From assembly GCF_900099765.1 (NCBI RefSeq), contig NZ_FNDX01000005.1:80057-144056 (forward strand): a DNA stretch of 64,000 bases, in the 5' to 3' direction. This DNA is from Paenibacillus typhae (GTDB taxonomy: Bacteria > Bacillota > Bacilli > Paenibacillales > Paenibacillaceae). Position numbers and translations under genes: made by a program. The notes under the pieces are model-generated. The model saw only the letters and a list, made by a program, of their open reading frames with translations, did no database searches and was not told where the DNA came from. Below, piece by piece: positions 9,633 through 18,633 of this stretch. Every line of letters begins with the position of its first letter. The first letter of the stretch is position 1.

Positions 9633-11954
9633 ATGCTGCGATTCAAACTGAAGTACCTGCTGAACAACAAACAGAACCGGCTGATTCTGTTTCTTACCAT
9701 AAGTGTCTCACTTTGTATTACACTGATCGGCTTGTTCTCCTACCGGGAATACCGCCAGGCGCTTGATACGGAGCTGAACACGCCGAACGTCGAGCTGCTG
9801 CAGATTAATGTGGATGTGACGAACCGGGCGTTCCGGGAGGCTGACAACAAAGCGGTCGACCTCTCCTTTAATCCGGCTGTGCTGGCGTTCCTGTCTGCAG
9901 ATGCGGATCATGCGGCGGAAGCGGCCGCGCAGCCGCAGAATGTGCTGAAGGCGCTGGTGTCGGAGCCGGACATTCATGCAATCAGCGTCATTAATTTTCA
10001 GGAGCACTCTGTAGTATCAAGCCGGTATGGCTACAAATCTGGCTGGGAGGAAGCGCCGGAGCACGACTGGAGCGGATGGCTGGAGGAAATTAAGGAGAAG
10101 CCGCTTCTGATAAAAAGAAGACTCTACACCGGTTCCGATACACAGCTGAGCAATACGGAGCTGCTCTCCCTGGCCCGTCCGGTTGTCCGGGGCGGGAATG
10201 TTACCGGGGCGGTGCTCATTGACCTCGATTACGATACGCTTTTCTCCAAAATGTACACCCATTTATCCAGCTACCAGTTTGTATACAATCTGGAGGGGGA
10301 GCTGATCTATCCCAAGATCAATCTGCCTGTACCGCTGGAGGAGATGAAGGATGTGCTGACGGAGATTGATGTAAGCCCGTTTGCCCATGTCAAAATAAAC
10401 GGCCAGGCTTATATGGCCAACCAGGCCTTCTCCAATGTCACCGGCTGGCGCCTTGTTTCGCTGGTTCCGATGGAGCAGCTGCTGAAGAATGTAACGACTG
10501 CCCGCAATATGATGCTGATGCTGTCGCTGATCTCGATAGCCGTCGGCTGGTCTGCGATCTACTATTATAATTTTGCCGCCTTTCGGCCGCTCAAACGGAT
10601 TAACAGGCTGCTTAGCCCGGAGCAAAAAGGGGCGGGACACGGCAATCTCTATGATCTGGAACCGGTCATCAGCAAGCTGGTCGGCGAGTTCCGGAGCAAA
10701 TCGCTTGTAGCTGACTGGAGCCTCCCGGAGCTGCGCTCCAAATTCCTCGGCGATCTGATTACCCGGAATATGGGCAAGCAGGAGACAGCGACGAAATGGG
10801 AGCATTATTTTGCCGGCTGGAAGGAGGGGCCTTTTGAGCTGCTGGTCATTTCCATCGACCGCCATTCACAGTGGGTGGCTGCCTATACAGAGGAAGACCA
10901 GCAGCTGCTCAAGTATGCGATGAACAATATGGTATCTGAATTCTTCAGTTCATCCTGGCGGACGGTTACGGCATCACCGCGTAAGGATAGCCTGGTTCTG
11001 CTGCTTCAGTCCGCGGAAGGGGAGAATGTGCGGAGTCTGTACGAAGATACCCTGAAGCTGGTTGGCATTGTGTCCGATGTACTGGGAATATCCGTGTCTG
11101 CCGGAATCGGTTCGCAGGCAGCGCTGATTGGTCAGGCTGCCCGCTCCTATACGGAGGCAGAGGTCGCTTTATCCTACCGTCTGTACGACGGATACGGGCG
11201 TGTCCGCCTCTACTCCGCGCTGGAGAACAAGCTTGATGAGAGCAGCACAGCAGCTGATGACACCTGGCAGCAGGAGGTGCTGCAGGCCCTCAAAAGCTCA
11301 GACGCCGCTACCGGGCGCCAGCGGGTGCACAGATGGGCGGCAGATGTACGCAAGAGAGGTCTTCAGCCGCAAAAAATGATCCGCATGCTGGATGATCTGC
11401 TGGAGGAAATTATCCGCATTGCCGCCGTAGGAGGACATGTTTTGCCTCCGGAGCTGGCTGACTATACCATTCACCAGGTATCTACACTCGATTTGACGGA
11501 TATTGAAGAGATGCTGTGCCGTATCATTGAGCAGATGGCGCATGCACTGGAAGTGCACCGGCAGTCCAAGGAGTATGTACTGGTCCAGCAGCTGATTGCT
11601 TATATGGAGGAGCATTTGCAGCATAATATTGGCCTGCAGGATATCGCAGCCCATGTCAATCTGGGGGTCTCCTCGGTCAGCAACCTCTTCAAGGAAGAGA
11701 CCGGAACGACCCTGTATGACTATTTGACCAACCTCAGAATCGAAAAAGCCTGTGAACTGCTGCAGGGCAGCACCCTGAAGGTGGCTGAGATTGCACAGCT
11801 TGTCGGCTATCAGAATGAGAACAGCTTTATCCGGGTCTTCCGGAAGAGCAAATCCATTACACCGGGCAAGTTCCGGGAGAACAGCAAATCTTCCAATCAA
11901 TATGCAGATCTGCCAAAACCGCATAGTTCCGGCGTTTCTGACGATTCAAAATAA
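9633..11954 (+). CDS. Membrane-anchored AraC-family regulator
   Basis: 773 residues. Membrane segment about 17-37, an extracellular sensor of Cache type to about 290, a second membrane segment about 290-315, a cytoplasmic linker, and a C-terminal pair of helix-turn-helices (about 670-765: IGLQDIAAHVNLGVSSVSNLFKEETG, then LKVAEIAQLVGYQNENSFIRVFRKSKSITPGKFR). This architecture is frequent in Paenibacillus, where such regulators sense an extracellular carbohydrate and switch on the adjacent transporter. Here the next genes on the same strand are a Bug-type binding protein and a 2-keto-3-deoxygluconate permease, the likely targets. Ribosome site is weak (GGAAGGATG, 15 bases from ATG). Confidence 0.88.
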   Translation: MLRFKLKYLLNNKQNRLILFLTISVSLCITLIGLFSYREYRQALDTELNTPNVELLQINVDVTNRAFREADNKAVDLSFNPAVLAFLSADADHAAEAAAQPQNVLKALVSEPDIHAISVINFQEHSVVSSRYGYKSGWEEAPEHDWSGWLEEIKEKPLLIKRRLYTGSDTQLSNTELLSLARPVVRGGNVTGAVLIDLDYDTLFSKMYTHLSSYQFVYNLEGELIYPKINLPVPLEEMKDVLTEIDVSPFAHVKINGQAYMANQAFSNVTGWRLVSLVPMEQLLKNVTTARNMMLMLSLISIAVGWSAIYYYNFAAFRPLKRINRLLSPEQKGAGHGNLYDLEPVISKLVGEFRSKSLVADWSLPELRSKFLGDLITRNMGKQETATKWEHYFAGWKEGPFELLVISIDRHSQWVAAYTEEDQQLLKYAMNNMVSEFFSSSWRTVTASPRKDSLVLLLQSAEGENVRSLYEDTLKLVGIVSDVLGISVSAGIGSQAALIGQAARSYTEAEVALSYRLYDGYGRVRLYSALENKLDESSTAADDTWQQEVLQALKSSDAATGRQRVHRWAADVRKRGLQPQKMIRMLDDLLEEIIRIAAVGGHVLPPELADYTIHQVSTLDLTDIEEMLCRIIEQMAHALEVHRQSKEYVLVQQLIAYMEEHLQHNIGLQDIAAHVNLGVSSVSNLFKEETGTTLYDYLTNLRIEKACELLQGSTLKVAEIAQLVGYQNENSFIRVFRKSKSITPGKFRENSKSSNQYADLPKPHSSGVSDDSK

Positions 11955-12094
11955 GATAATACGATTGCTGCATACCCTCTGAATGCTTTAAAGTTCTGTT
12001 TGAGAAAACTTTCACATCCCCGCACGCTGCGGCTGATGTGTAAAATATTCAGGGGGTGGAGCACTGTATACAGACTAAGAAAGAGGGATAGCCG

Positions 12095-13099
12095 TTGAAA
12101 CGGACAACAAAGATCGCGTTAGGAATAGCAGCAGTTATGATAGCTGCACTTCTCTTTATTGGAGCCCGCATAACCGGATACCGGGGCGACAACGGCGTCA
12201 GCGCCGATTTTCCCGATAAACCGATCACACTGATCGTACCTTATGCCGCCGGCGGAGGAACAGATACAACCGCACGGGCTTTGGCTAAAGCTGCGGAGAA
12301 GGTGCTCGGACAGCCGGTAATCGTACTCAACCGGACAGGCGGCGGAGGTTCCGTCGGACTGATGGAAGGTGCGAATGCTAAGGCTGACGGCTACACGGTC
12401 ACTTTTTTGCCGGCGGAGCTGACAATTCTGCCGCATCTGGGACTGCTGCCCATTACTTATGAGAAGTTTAAACCGATCGCCCAGACGAATTTTGATCCTT
12501 CCGCCATTACCGTAAGAGCCGAAGCGCCATGGCAAACTGTGAATGAATTTCTCGACTTTGCGAAAGCGCATCCAGGCGAATTGAAAATGGGAAACGCAGG
12601 AACGGGGAGCATATGGCATTTAGCTGCCGTAACATTGGAACGGGAAACAGGTGTGAAGTTCGCCCATATCCCCTTTGAAGGTGCGGGGCCGGCTGTCTCT
12701 GCTTTGATGGACGGCTTTGTCGATGCGGTACCTGTAAGTCCGGCCGAGGTGAAGAAGGTTGTGGATGAAGGAAAGCTGCGGACACTGGCAATCAATGCCG
12801 ACAAGCGCTCAGAAGCGCTGCCTGATGTGCCCACACTGGAGGAACAGACCGGAATACATGTGAACTTTACCGGTACATGGAGAGGGCTTGCAGTACCTAA
12901 GGATACGCCGGATGCCATTTCGGAGCTGCTGGCAGAGGCCTTTATTAAAGGGACGGAAGACCGTAACTTTCGCGAAGCTATGACAATGAACGGGCTTGGA
13001 CTGCTGGTTAAGGACGGTAAGGCGTTCTCGCGGCAGCTCAAGGAAAGCGATGATTTATTCTCACGGATGATTCCGGAGCTTGGACTGAGCCGTAACTGA
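12095..13099 (+). CDS. Bug/TctC-family substrate-binding protein
   Basis: 334 residues from a TTG start with AGAGGG 8 bases upstream. N-terminal hydrophobic anchor (about 7-25) without lipobox cysteine, then the Bug signature (DKPITLIVPYAAGGGTDTTAR, VLNRTGGGGSVG). Family knowledge: Bug proteins are extracytoplasmic receptors, normally of TctABC tripartite tricarboxylate transporters, binding carboxylates. No tctA or tctB is visible here. Instead a KdgT-type permease follows after 46 bases, so this receptor may deliver or sense a keto-sugar acid for that permease or for the AraC regulator upstream. The bound ligand is unknown. Confidence 0.88.
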   Translation: MKRTTKIALGIAAVMIAALLFIGARITGYRGDNGVSADFPDKPITLIVPYAAGGGTDTTARALAKAAEKVLGQPVIVLNRTGGGGSVGLMEGANAKADGYTVTFLPAELTILPHLGLLPITYEKFKPIAQTNFDPSAITVRAEAPWQTVNEFLDFAKAHPGELKMGNAGTGSIWHLAAVTLERETGVKFAHIPFEGAGPAVSALMDGFVDAVPVSPAEVKKVVDEGKLRTLAINADKRSEALPDVPTLEEQTGIHVNFTGTWRGLAVPKDTPDAISELLAEAFIKGTEDRNFREAMTMNGLGLLVKDGKAFSRQLKESDDLFSRMIPELGLSRN

Positions 13100-13145
13100 G
13101 ATGAAGGTGCGGCCGGGCAACACCATAAGATGAAAGGTATGATTA

Positions 13146-14156
13146 ATGACTATGAAAATTAAAAAGACGCTCGACCGGATCCCCGGCGGCATGATGCTGG
13201 TACCGCTGTTCCTGGGGGCGATTATCCACACAGCTTTCCCTAATGCGGGCGAATATTTCGGCGGTTTCACCAAGGGGCTTATGACCGGTACGGTGCCTAT
13301 TCTTGCTGTATGGTTCTTCTGCATGGGCGCAGCGATTGACGTGCGGGCGACTGGAACGGTACTGCGCAAATCCGGAACACTGGTATTGACCAAAATAGCC
13401 GTAGCCTGGGTTGTGGCCATCATTGCCATCCAGTTCCTGCCTGAAGGCGGCGTGAAGAACGGCTTCTTCGCCGGCTTGTCAGTGCTTGCTATCATCTCGG
13501 CAATGGATATGACCAACGGCGGCTTGTATGCCTCCATTATGCAGCAGTACGGCACCAAAGAGGAATCCGGCGCGTTCGTGCTGATGTCCCTGGAATCCGG
13601 CCCGCTCGTAACCATGCTGATTCTCGGCAGTACCGGTGTAGCTGTGTTTGAACCGCATGTATTCGTAGGCGCTGTGCTTCCGTTCCTGGTCGGCTTCCTG
13701 CTGGGTAACCTTGACCACGACCTGCGCGCTTATTTCGGAAAAGCAACACAGACCCTCATTCCGTTCTTTGGCTTCGCACTCGGCAGCTCGATTGACCTTG
13801 GCGTCATTCTGGATACAGGTCTGCTGGGTATTCTGCTTGGTTTCGCTGTTATTGTGATTACCGGTATTCCGCTGATCTTTGCCGACAAGTACATCGGCGG
13901 GGGTAATGGTACTGCAGGACTGGCCGCATCCAGCACCGCCGGAGCAGCTGTCGCGAATCCTATGCTGGTGGCCAACCTCAAGCCGGAATTCCTGCCTGCG
14001 GCTGAAACCGCAACAGCGCTGGTAGCCGCATCCGTTATTGTGACCTCCATTCTGGTTCCAATCATTACGGCTTACTATTCCGATTATATGAAAAAGAAGA
14101 AACCGCCGGTGTCAGAGGGGCCTTCTGATGTTGGAGCACCAAAAGCTGCTGTTTAA
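13146..14156 (+). CDS. kdgT: 2-keto-3-deoxygluconate permease
   Basis: 336 residues, about ten hydrophobic segments, and the KdgT N-terminal signature [15 protein letters not shown] followed by [14 protein letters not shown] and [12 protein letters not shown]. KdgT is a proton symporter for 2-keto-3-deoxygluconate, an intermediate of pectin/alginate-type uronate breakdown. Catabolic genes (kdgK, kdgA) are not in this window. A second ATG two codons in (13152) is an alternative start; AAAGG is about 9 bases from the first. Likely co-transcribed with the Bug receptor, and closed by the terminator at 14214. Confidence 0.9.
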   Translation: MTMKIKKTLDRIPGGMMLVPLFLGAIIHTAFPNAGEYFGGFTKGLMTGTVPILAVWFFCMGAAIDVRATGTVLRKSGTLVLTKIAVAWVVAIIAIQFLPEGGVKNGFFAGLSVLAIISAMDMTNGGLYASIMQQYGTKEESGAFVLMSLESGPLVTMLILGSTGVAVFEPHVFVGAVLPFLVGFLLGNLDHDLRAYFGKATQTLIPFFGFALGSSIDLGVILDTGLLGILLGFAVIVITGIPLIFADKYIGGGNGTAGLAASSTAGAAVANPMLVANLKPEFLPAAETATALVAASVIVTSILVPIITAYYSDYMKKKKPPVSEGPSDVGAPKAAV

Positions 14157-14213
14157 ATAATTCTCATAACAACGTTAGTAATATAGTTTATAAAATAGAT
14201 CTATTTGCTGAAC

Positions 14214-14256
14214 AACCCTCCGTACGCATCATGGCGTGATGCGGAGGGTTCTTTTT
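14214..14256 (+). terminator. Intrinsic terminator after kdgT
   Basis: AACCCTCCG / CGGAGGGTT stem, inner GCATCA/TGATGC, then CTTTTT. Confidence 0.85.
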
Positions 14257-14389
14257 GCGTACGGTTACGACCCTGTTAAATACTGTACAGCCGTTTCAGC
14301 CTGCGCTGTCGTAATCTTGCTCTCCTGTTCCGGAAACCTGCATAAGCCGGGGCCAATCGTTTATACTGGCGGTATGAGGTGATGTGATT

Positions 14390-14977
14390 ATGGAGCAGGC
14401 ATTGTTTGAGCGTATTTATGCTTCAGTAGTGAACCGAGAGCCGACCTATGACGGCATTTATTATACGGCAGTGCGTACGACACGTATCGTCTGCCGCCCG
14501 TCCTGCCGGGCCAGGACGCCCAAGGCGGAGAATGTGGAGTTTTATACGTCTTTGGAAAAAGCGGTCCGGGCGGGCTTCCGCCCGTGCAAGCGGTGCCGGC
14601 CCGAGGAGGGCGGCACACTCCGCCCGGATGCGGTGCTGGCCGCCCGGGCGGATGCCGTTATGGAGGCCCGGCTGGCTGAGAAGCTGACGCTGGCGAAGCT
14701 GGCTGAGGAACTTGCAGTCAGCCCGTTCCATCTGCAGCGGACGTATAAGCGCGTGGCCGGCTGCTCGCCGGCCGCGCGGCTGGACCAGCTGCGGTCGGAC
14801 AAAGCGTGCGGGCTCCTGGCCCGCACAGATATGCCGGTTGCTGAGATCGGCAGGGCGGCGGGCTTTAAGGGCGCCTCGCATTTTGCCGCCTGGTTCACGC
14901 GCAAGAACGGTCTGTCACCAACAGAGTACCGCAATCAGATTAAGGGAGGGAAGGCTCATGAGCAGAATCACGAATAA
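14390..14977 (+). CDS. adaA: Methylphosphotriester-DNA methyltransferase / adaptive response activator AdaA
   Basis: 195 residues from the ATG at 14390; the GTG at 14384 is too close to the GAGGTG ribosome site. N-terminal Ada zinc domain with the four cysteines C35, C39, C66, C69 (IVCRPSC..., FRPCKRC); the first is the methyl acceptor by analogy with Ada C38. The C-terminal part (about 90-190) carries two AraC-type helix-turn-helices. Methylation by phosphotriesters turns the protein into an activator of its own operon. A TATACT box at 14362-14367 with a poor -35 box fits an activated promoter. The stop overlaps the next gene by 20 bases. Confidence 0.92.
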   Translation: MEQALFERIYASVVNREPTYDGIYYTAVRTTRIVCRPSCRARTPKAENVEFYTSLEKAVRAGFRPCKRCRPEEGGTLRPDAVLAARADAVMEARLAEKLTLAKLAEELAVSPFHLQRTYKRVAGCSPAARLDQLRSDKACGLLARTDMPVAEIGRAAGFKGASHFAAWFTRKNGLSPTEYRNQIKGGKAHEQNHE

Positions 14978-15566
14978 ACCGGAAATGGCCGGGAACCGGA
15001 GGAAGGCTGCGGCCCAGCCGGTCACAATCTATCATCATACCGTTAATCTTGGGGGCAGGGCATGGACGCTTTGGGCGAGCGCCAAGGGGTTGATCCGGGT
15101 TTCCTATGAGCAGGATCAGGGTCAGCTTCCGGCAGGCTGGCTTAACCTGCATGCCCCTTCCGCACAGCTTGAAGAGAATGCAGGCGTTTTTGCGGAGATG
15201 GGTGTTACGGGTCTGCTTGAACGCTATTTCGCGGGTGAAGCTGTCAGCTTCGGCAGTCTGCCGCTTGATCTGTGGGGAACCGCCTTTCAGCAGGAGGTCT
15301 GGAAAGGGCTGATGCAGATCCCGCACGGGCAGCTTGCTACCTATAAGGAGCTGGCTGTGCAGATCGGCCGCCCGCTCGCAGTCCGCGCGGTCGGAGCAGC
15401 CAATGGGCAGAACCCCGTTCCGGTTATTGTCCCGTGTCACCGGGTCATAGGTGCGAACGGTACCCTGACCGGCTACCGGGGCGGGCTGAAGCTGAAGCAG
15501 GAGCTGCTGGCATTGGAGGGAATTACGCATGTGGGGGCGCAGGGACATGAACGATTTGCTTTTTGA
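14958..15566 (+). CDS. adaB: O6-methylguanine-DNA methyltransferase (AdaB/Ogt)
   Basis: 202 residues. Start at 14958 with GGGAGGG upstream, inside the end of adaA; the longer frame beginning at 14712 lies wholly within adaA and is a shadow. The C-terminal MGMT domain shows the active-site PCHRVIG with acceptor Cys160, and GTAFQQEVWKGLMQIPHGQLATYKELA upstream of it. It transfers the methyl group from O6-methylguanine to itself irreversibly. Middle gene of the ada operon. Confidence 0.93.
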   Translation: MSRITNKPEMAGNRRKAAAQPVTIYHHTVNLGGRAWTLWASAKGLIRVSYEQDQGQLPAGWLNLHAPSAQLEENAGVFAEMGVTGLLERYFAGEAVSFGSLPLDLWGTAFQQEVWKGLMQIPHGQLATYKELAVQIGRPLAVRAVGAANGQNPVPVIVPCHRVIGANGTLTGYRGGLKLKQELLALEGITHVGAQGHERFAF

Positions 15567-16452
15567 GCTGCCGCTGCCGGATTATTTTGATTTGAATGCA
15601 TGCCTGGCTTATATGAACCGTTCCCCGCTGGAGTGCCTGTTCCGCCCGGACAATGAAGGGGTTAACCGGCTGTTTATGCCGGAAGGGAAGCCGCTTTTGG
15701 TGCGTCTGACAACGGCGGCGGAACAGCCTCCGCGTCTGCAGGTTACACTGCTGAGCGGGGCTGTTCCTGGAGCGGAGGCCACGGCTGGCCTGGTCCGCTA
15801 TATTGTGGAGTGGTTTGATCTGGACCGCGATCTGGCCCCGTTCTACGGGATTGCCGGCCGTGACCCGCTGCTGCAGCCGCTGGCTGTGAGCGAAAGGGGG
15901 CTGCGGATTATCGGCATCCCCGATCTGTTCGAGGCCCTGTGCTGGGCCATTCTCGGCCAGCAGGTCAATCTGGCCTTTGCCTACAGGCTCAAGCACCGGC
16001 TTACTGCCGAATACGGGACTTCATTAGAATATGAAGGACACACGTATTATCATTTCCCCGCACCGGAGGTGTTCCTGGAGGTCACCCAGGAGGAGCTGTG
16101 CAGCCTGCAGCTGACCCGGAATAAAGCGCGGACGGTGCTGGAGGTTGCTGCCCTTATCGCCGGGGGCGGCCTGAGCCGGGAGGAGCTGCTGGCCCTGCCC
16201 TCGCCGGAGGAAGCGGAGGCGCGCCTGCTGAAGCTCCGGGGAATCGGCCCGTGGACCTCGCAGTATGTGCGGATGCGCTGCCTGCGCGATACAACCGCTT
16301 ATCCCACAGGCGATGTCGGCCTGCAAAATGCGGTCAAATTCCTGACCGGCATGGACCGCAAGCCTACGCCTGCGGAGCTGCTGGAGCTGGCGGTGCCCTG
16401 GAAGGGCTGGGAAGCCTATGCCACCTTTTATTTGTGGCGGGCGCTTTATTAA
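15529..16452 (+). CDS. alkA: DNA-3-methyladenine glycosylase II (AlkA-like)
   Basis: 307 residues. Start at 15529 with GGAGGG 8 bases upstream, overlapping adaB by 38 bases; a second ATG six codons later is less well placed. AlkA-like N-terminal domain, then the helix-hairpin-helix GPD fold: LRGIGPWTSQYV at about 236-247 and the catalytic aspartate D262 in YPTGDVG. It excises alkylated bases, so the operon repairs phosphotriesters, O6-methylguanine and N3-methyladenine together. No convincing terminator is seen in the 29 bases before the convergent anti-sigma gene. Confidence 0.92.
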   Translation: MWGRRDMNDLLFELPLPDYFDLNACLAYMNRSPLECLFRPDNEGVNRLFMPEGKPLLVRLTTAAEQPPRLQVTLLSGAVPGAEATAGLVRYIVEWFDLDRDLAPFYGIAGRDPLLQPLAVSERGLRIIGIPDLFEALCWAILGQQVNLAFAYRLKHRLTAEYGTSLEYEGHTYYHFPAPEVFLEVTQEELCSLQLTRNKARTVLEVAALIAGGGLSREELLALPSPEEAEARLLKLRGIGPWTSQYVRMRCLRDTTAYPTGDVGLQNAVKFLTGMDRKPTPAELLELAVPWKGWEAYATFYLWRALY

Positions 16453-16481
16453 TTCAAGCTCCTGCTAATCAGGTCAGGCGC

Positions 16482-17408
16482 TTATTTCAGCAGCGGCTCC
16501 GCCAGCCGGACCATCTCTTCCTTGCTGAAGAACTGTCCGCTCATCTCGTCGAGCTGGTACTGATAGGTTGCGCCATCCGGTGCCTCAGCAGTCCAGGTCA
16601 GGCTGTTGCCGCCTTTGTAGCGGGTGTAGATCAAATCAATGCCTCCGGCGGTCAGTTTCTCGGCTGTGAACTCGACCTGCTCATCCACATAAGCTGTGGC
16701 CGGCCCATCTGTTTTGCTTATGCTTACTATGACTTCATCATTTCCCAGCCGGTAAGCTGCCTTCACATTAAGCAGATTGTCTGATAACCCGACAGGCTGC
16801 AGGGCATACCCCTTGCCCGACTCTTCTGCCTGCTTGCGCAGCTTGTCTGTTATAGCTGCCGATTCTTCAGGAGCGGGCTTGAGCGGCTCATATCTGACGG
16901 AAGCGCTGTGGAAGGCGTAGCCGTCAGGAAGCTGACTGGCAAGTCCGATCTCCTGTCCGGCCAGCTTGGCCTGCAGTTCAGACCAGTCATGATAGACCAC
17001 CGGCTTGGACCGCGTGTCTGTTACCCCCTCCGGGTTGTGCGCAGTGACGTAAAAAATGGCTGCCGTACCCTCCTGAAGCAGCTGCTCCCCAAGCTCCCGG
17101 GTGTAATCAAGCCGCTGAACCGCTTCCTCCTCCTGCTGCACAGGGAATTCTGCTGCCGGTTTCACCTGGTAGGTAAGCTCCCCGTCTTTATTCTTCAGGC
17201 TCTGATAATGCACTGCAGCAAATCCGGAGGACGCCGTCAGCAGCAGTCCCGCCATAACCAGTACGCCTACTTTATATTTCATAAAGAACCTCTCCTTTGT
17301 CTGCTTAGTGGCATATAACCGTTCCATCACCCTGCCGGACACATCCATTTCTGCTGGTGCGGCCTTAAGAAGGATGTCTTTCAATTCCTTGTCGTTGTAA
17401 ACCGGCAT
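16482..17408 (-). CDS. Anti-sigma factor-like membrane protein
   Basis: 308 residues from the ATG at 17408 (AGAGGA upstream); the frame to 17489 is a run-through of the sigma gene. A short cytoplasmic N-terminal part (about 1-42, MPVYNDKELKDILLKAAP) precedes a single membrane segment (about 45-65); the remainder is extracellular, with a C-terminal DUF4367-like domain (GIDLIYTRYKGGNSLTWTAE). It overlaps the ECF sigma gene by 44 bases, the usual arrangement for a sigma/anti-sigma pair. I infer that it holds the sigma factor at the membrane until an envelope signal releases it. Confidence 0.78.
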   Translation of the reverse strand: MPVYNDKELKDILLKAAPAEMDVSGRVMERLYATKQTKERFFMKYKVGVLVMAGLLLTASSGFAAVHYQSLKNKDGELTYQVKPAAEFPVQQEEEAVQRLDYTRELGEQLLQEGTAAIFYVTAHNPEGVTDTRSKPVVYHDWSELQAKLAGQEIGLASQLPDGYAFHSASVRYEPLKPAPEESAAITDKLRKQAEESGKGYALQPVGLSDNLLNVKAAYRLGNDEVIVSISKTDGPATAYVDEQVEFTAEKLTAGGIDLIYTRYKGGNSLTWTAEAPDGATYQYQLDEMSGQFFSKEEMVRLAEPLLK

Positions 17409-17958
17409 AGCGGTCCTCTCCCTTCGCATTTGAATAGTATTTGCGGAACTTCTCCGCTGCGCGTTCGTACTTCTTCCGCAGCCGGGCACTGTTCTGCTGC
17501 AGAATCAGGCTGATATCCTGATAGCTCATCTCCTCCACCGAGCGCAGGATCAGCAGGTTCCGTTCCTCTGCCGACAGCTTGGCCATAGCCCGCTGAACCT
17601 TTTCGTCCAGATACTTGGCTTCAATCTGCTGGTCTACCGGCCTGTGCTGCGTCTCATCCTGATAAAACAGCCTGAGTGCCTTCCCCAGCTTCCTTTTGCG
17701 GAGCACATCGATGCACTGGTTGTAGGCGATTTTGTACAGCCAGGCTCCAAATGGCACTTCGGGATTATACTTGTCCAGGGAGCGGTAGGCTTTGAAAAAA
17801 ACCTCCTGTGCGCTGTCCTCGGCCTCCGGATAAGAGCCGAGCATGTGATAGCAGTAGAGGATAATCGGTTTCTGATAAGCAAGCACGATGCCTTCGTATT
17901 TTCCGGTATCCCCGGCCAGAACCTCATCGATCGTCCGCTGCAGTTCAGTGTTTTCCAA
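17365..17958 (-). CDS. ECF-type RNA polymerase sigma factor
   Basis: 197 residues. TTG start behind a perfect AAAGGAGGTGA ribosome site. Sigma-70 region 2 (about 20-90: YCYHMLGSYPEAEDSAQEVFFKAYRSLDKY) and region 4 (about 125-180: LSAEERNLLILRSVEEMSYQDISLILQQN). Upstream lies a TGTCACA-N16-CGTT element that fits an ECF promoter, so the gene probably controls itself. Signal and regulon are unknown. Confidence 0.9.
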   Translation of the reverse strand: MENTELQRTIDEVLAGDTGKYEGIVLAYQKPIILYCYHMLGSYPEAEDSAQEVFFKAYRSLDKYNPEVPFGAWLYKIAYNQCIDVLRKRKLGKALRLFYQDETQHRPVDQQIEAKYLDEKVQRAMAKLSAEERNLLILRSVEEMSYQDISLILQQNSARLRKKYERAAEKFRKYYSNAKGEDRYAGLQRQGIERHPS

Positions 17959-17985
17959 GGCTGTTCACCTCCTTTCAATCTGTAC

Positions 17986-18012
17986 AACGGAGCAGGCAGC
18001 GGGAATGTGACA
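17986..18012 (-). promoter_or_regulatory. Candidate ECF autoregulatory promoter
   Basis: TGTCACA (18012-18006), 16-base spacer, CGTT (17989-17986). Spacing and both boxes match ECF promoters such as TGTCACA-N16-CGTC. The start would be about 20 bases before the sigma TTG codon. Confidence 0.55.
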
Positions 18013-18042
18013 TTTTTTCTGAAAAGCATATCTGAATTTGCG

Positions 18043-18082
18043 AAAAAAAGCCCGTACAGCTATAAAGCAGCTGACGGGCTTT
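18043..18082 (-). terminator. Intrinsic terminator after the VOC gene
   Basis: On the minus strand AAAGCCCGT/ACGGGCTTT with an inner CAGCTG-type stem, followed by seven T. It separates the VOC gene from the sigma operon. Confidence 0.8.
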
Positions 18083-18092
18083 ACTAGGGTGA

Positions 18093-18518
18093 TTACTGTT
18101 GCCGCTTCGTGAAAATCTGGAAGGTAACGCCGAACTTGTCGGTCACCATACCGTAAGCGGGGCTGAAATACGCCGGTCCCAGTTCGATGTCAACCTGTCC
18201 GCCTTCTTTCAGGACGTTATACAGCTGCTCGGATGTTTGCGTCTCACTGGTGGAGATGCAGAGATTCAGCCCGTTGCCGGTCTGCCGCGTCTGTCCCGGT
18301 TCCAGGTCCGCTACGAACATTGTGGTTTCACCGATGCGGAGCACGGAATGGGCAATCCGCGCCTTGTCTTCGTCAGACAGAGGCGTATCGTGATCAAGCG
18401 GGCCTTCCCCCACAGTCTGCATAAAAAGCAGCTTTGCACCCAGACTCTCCTGATAAAAGTTAATCGCCTCCCGTGCTGTTCCTTCAAGCATAATAAACGG
18501 ATTTACTTCTATAGACAT
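18093..18518 (-). CDS. VOC-superfamily protein, PhnB-like
   Basis: 141 residues with the paired beta-alpha-beta-beta-beta units of the vicinal oxygen chelate fold: FIMLEGTAREAINFYQESLG at the start and GPAYFSPAYGMVTDKFGVTFQIF at the end. PhnB/YjdN-type members have no proven general reaction. Divergent from a WYL regulator with a perfect palindrome between them, so it is the probable target of that regulator. The start follows GGAGGAGCG. Confidence 0.85.
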   Translation of the reverse strand: MSIEVNPFIMLEGTAREAINFYQESLGAKLLFMQTVGEGPLDHDTPLSDEDKARIAHSVLRIGETTMFVADLEPGQTRQTGNGLNLCISTSETQTSEQLYNVLKEGGQVDIELGPAYFSPAYGMVTDKFGVTFQIFTKRQQ

Positions 18519-18572
18519 TATAAATCGCTCCTCCGGCGGTAGATTTGCCCGTCCATCCGGGCTATGCTCTTA

Positions 18573-18604
18573 TTGTAGGCTGTGATAGTGACAACTATTG
18601 TCAC
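18573..18604 (+). promoter_or_regulatory. WYL-regulator promoter with overlapping palindromic operator
   Basis: TTGTAG (18573-18578), 17 bases, TATTGT (18596-18601). The perfect 17-bp palindrome GTGACAACTATTGTCAC (18588-18604) covers the -10 box. Likely operator for the regulator at 18634, acting on both divergent genes. Confidence 0.55.
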
Positions 18605-18633
18605 AAATAAAAAAATAGGAATGGAGATTATGC

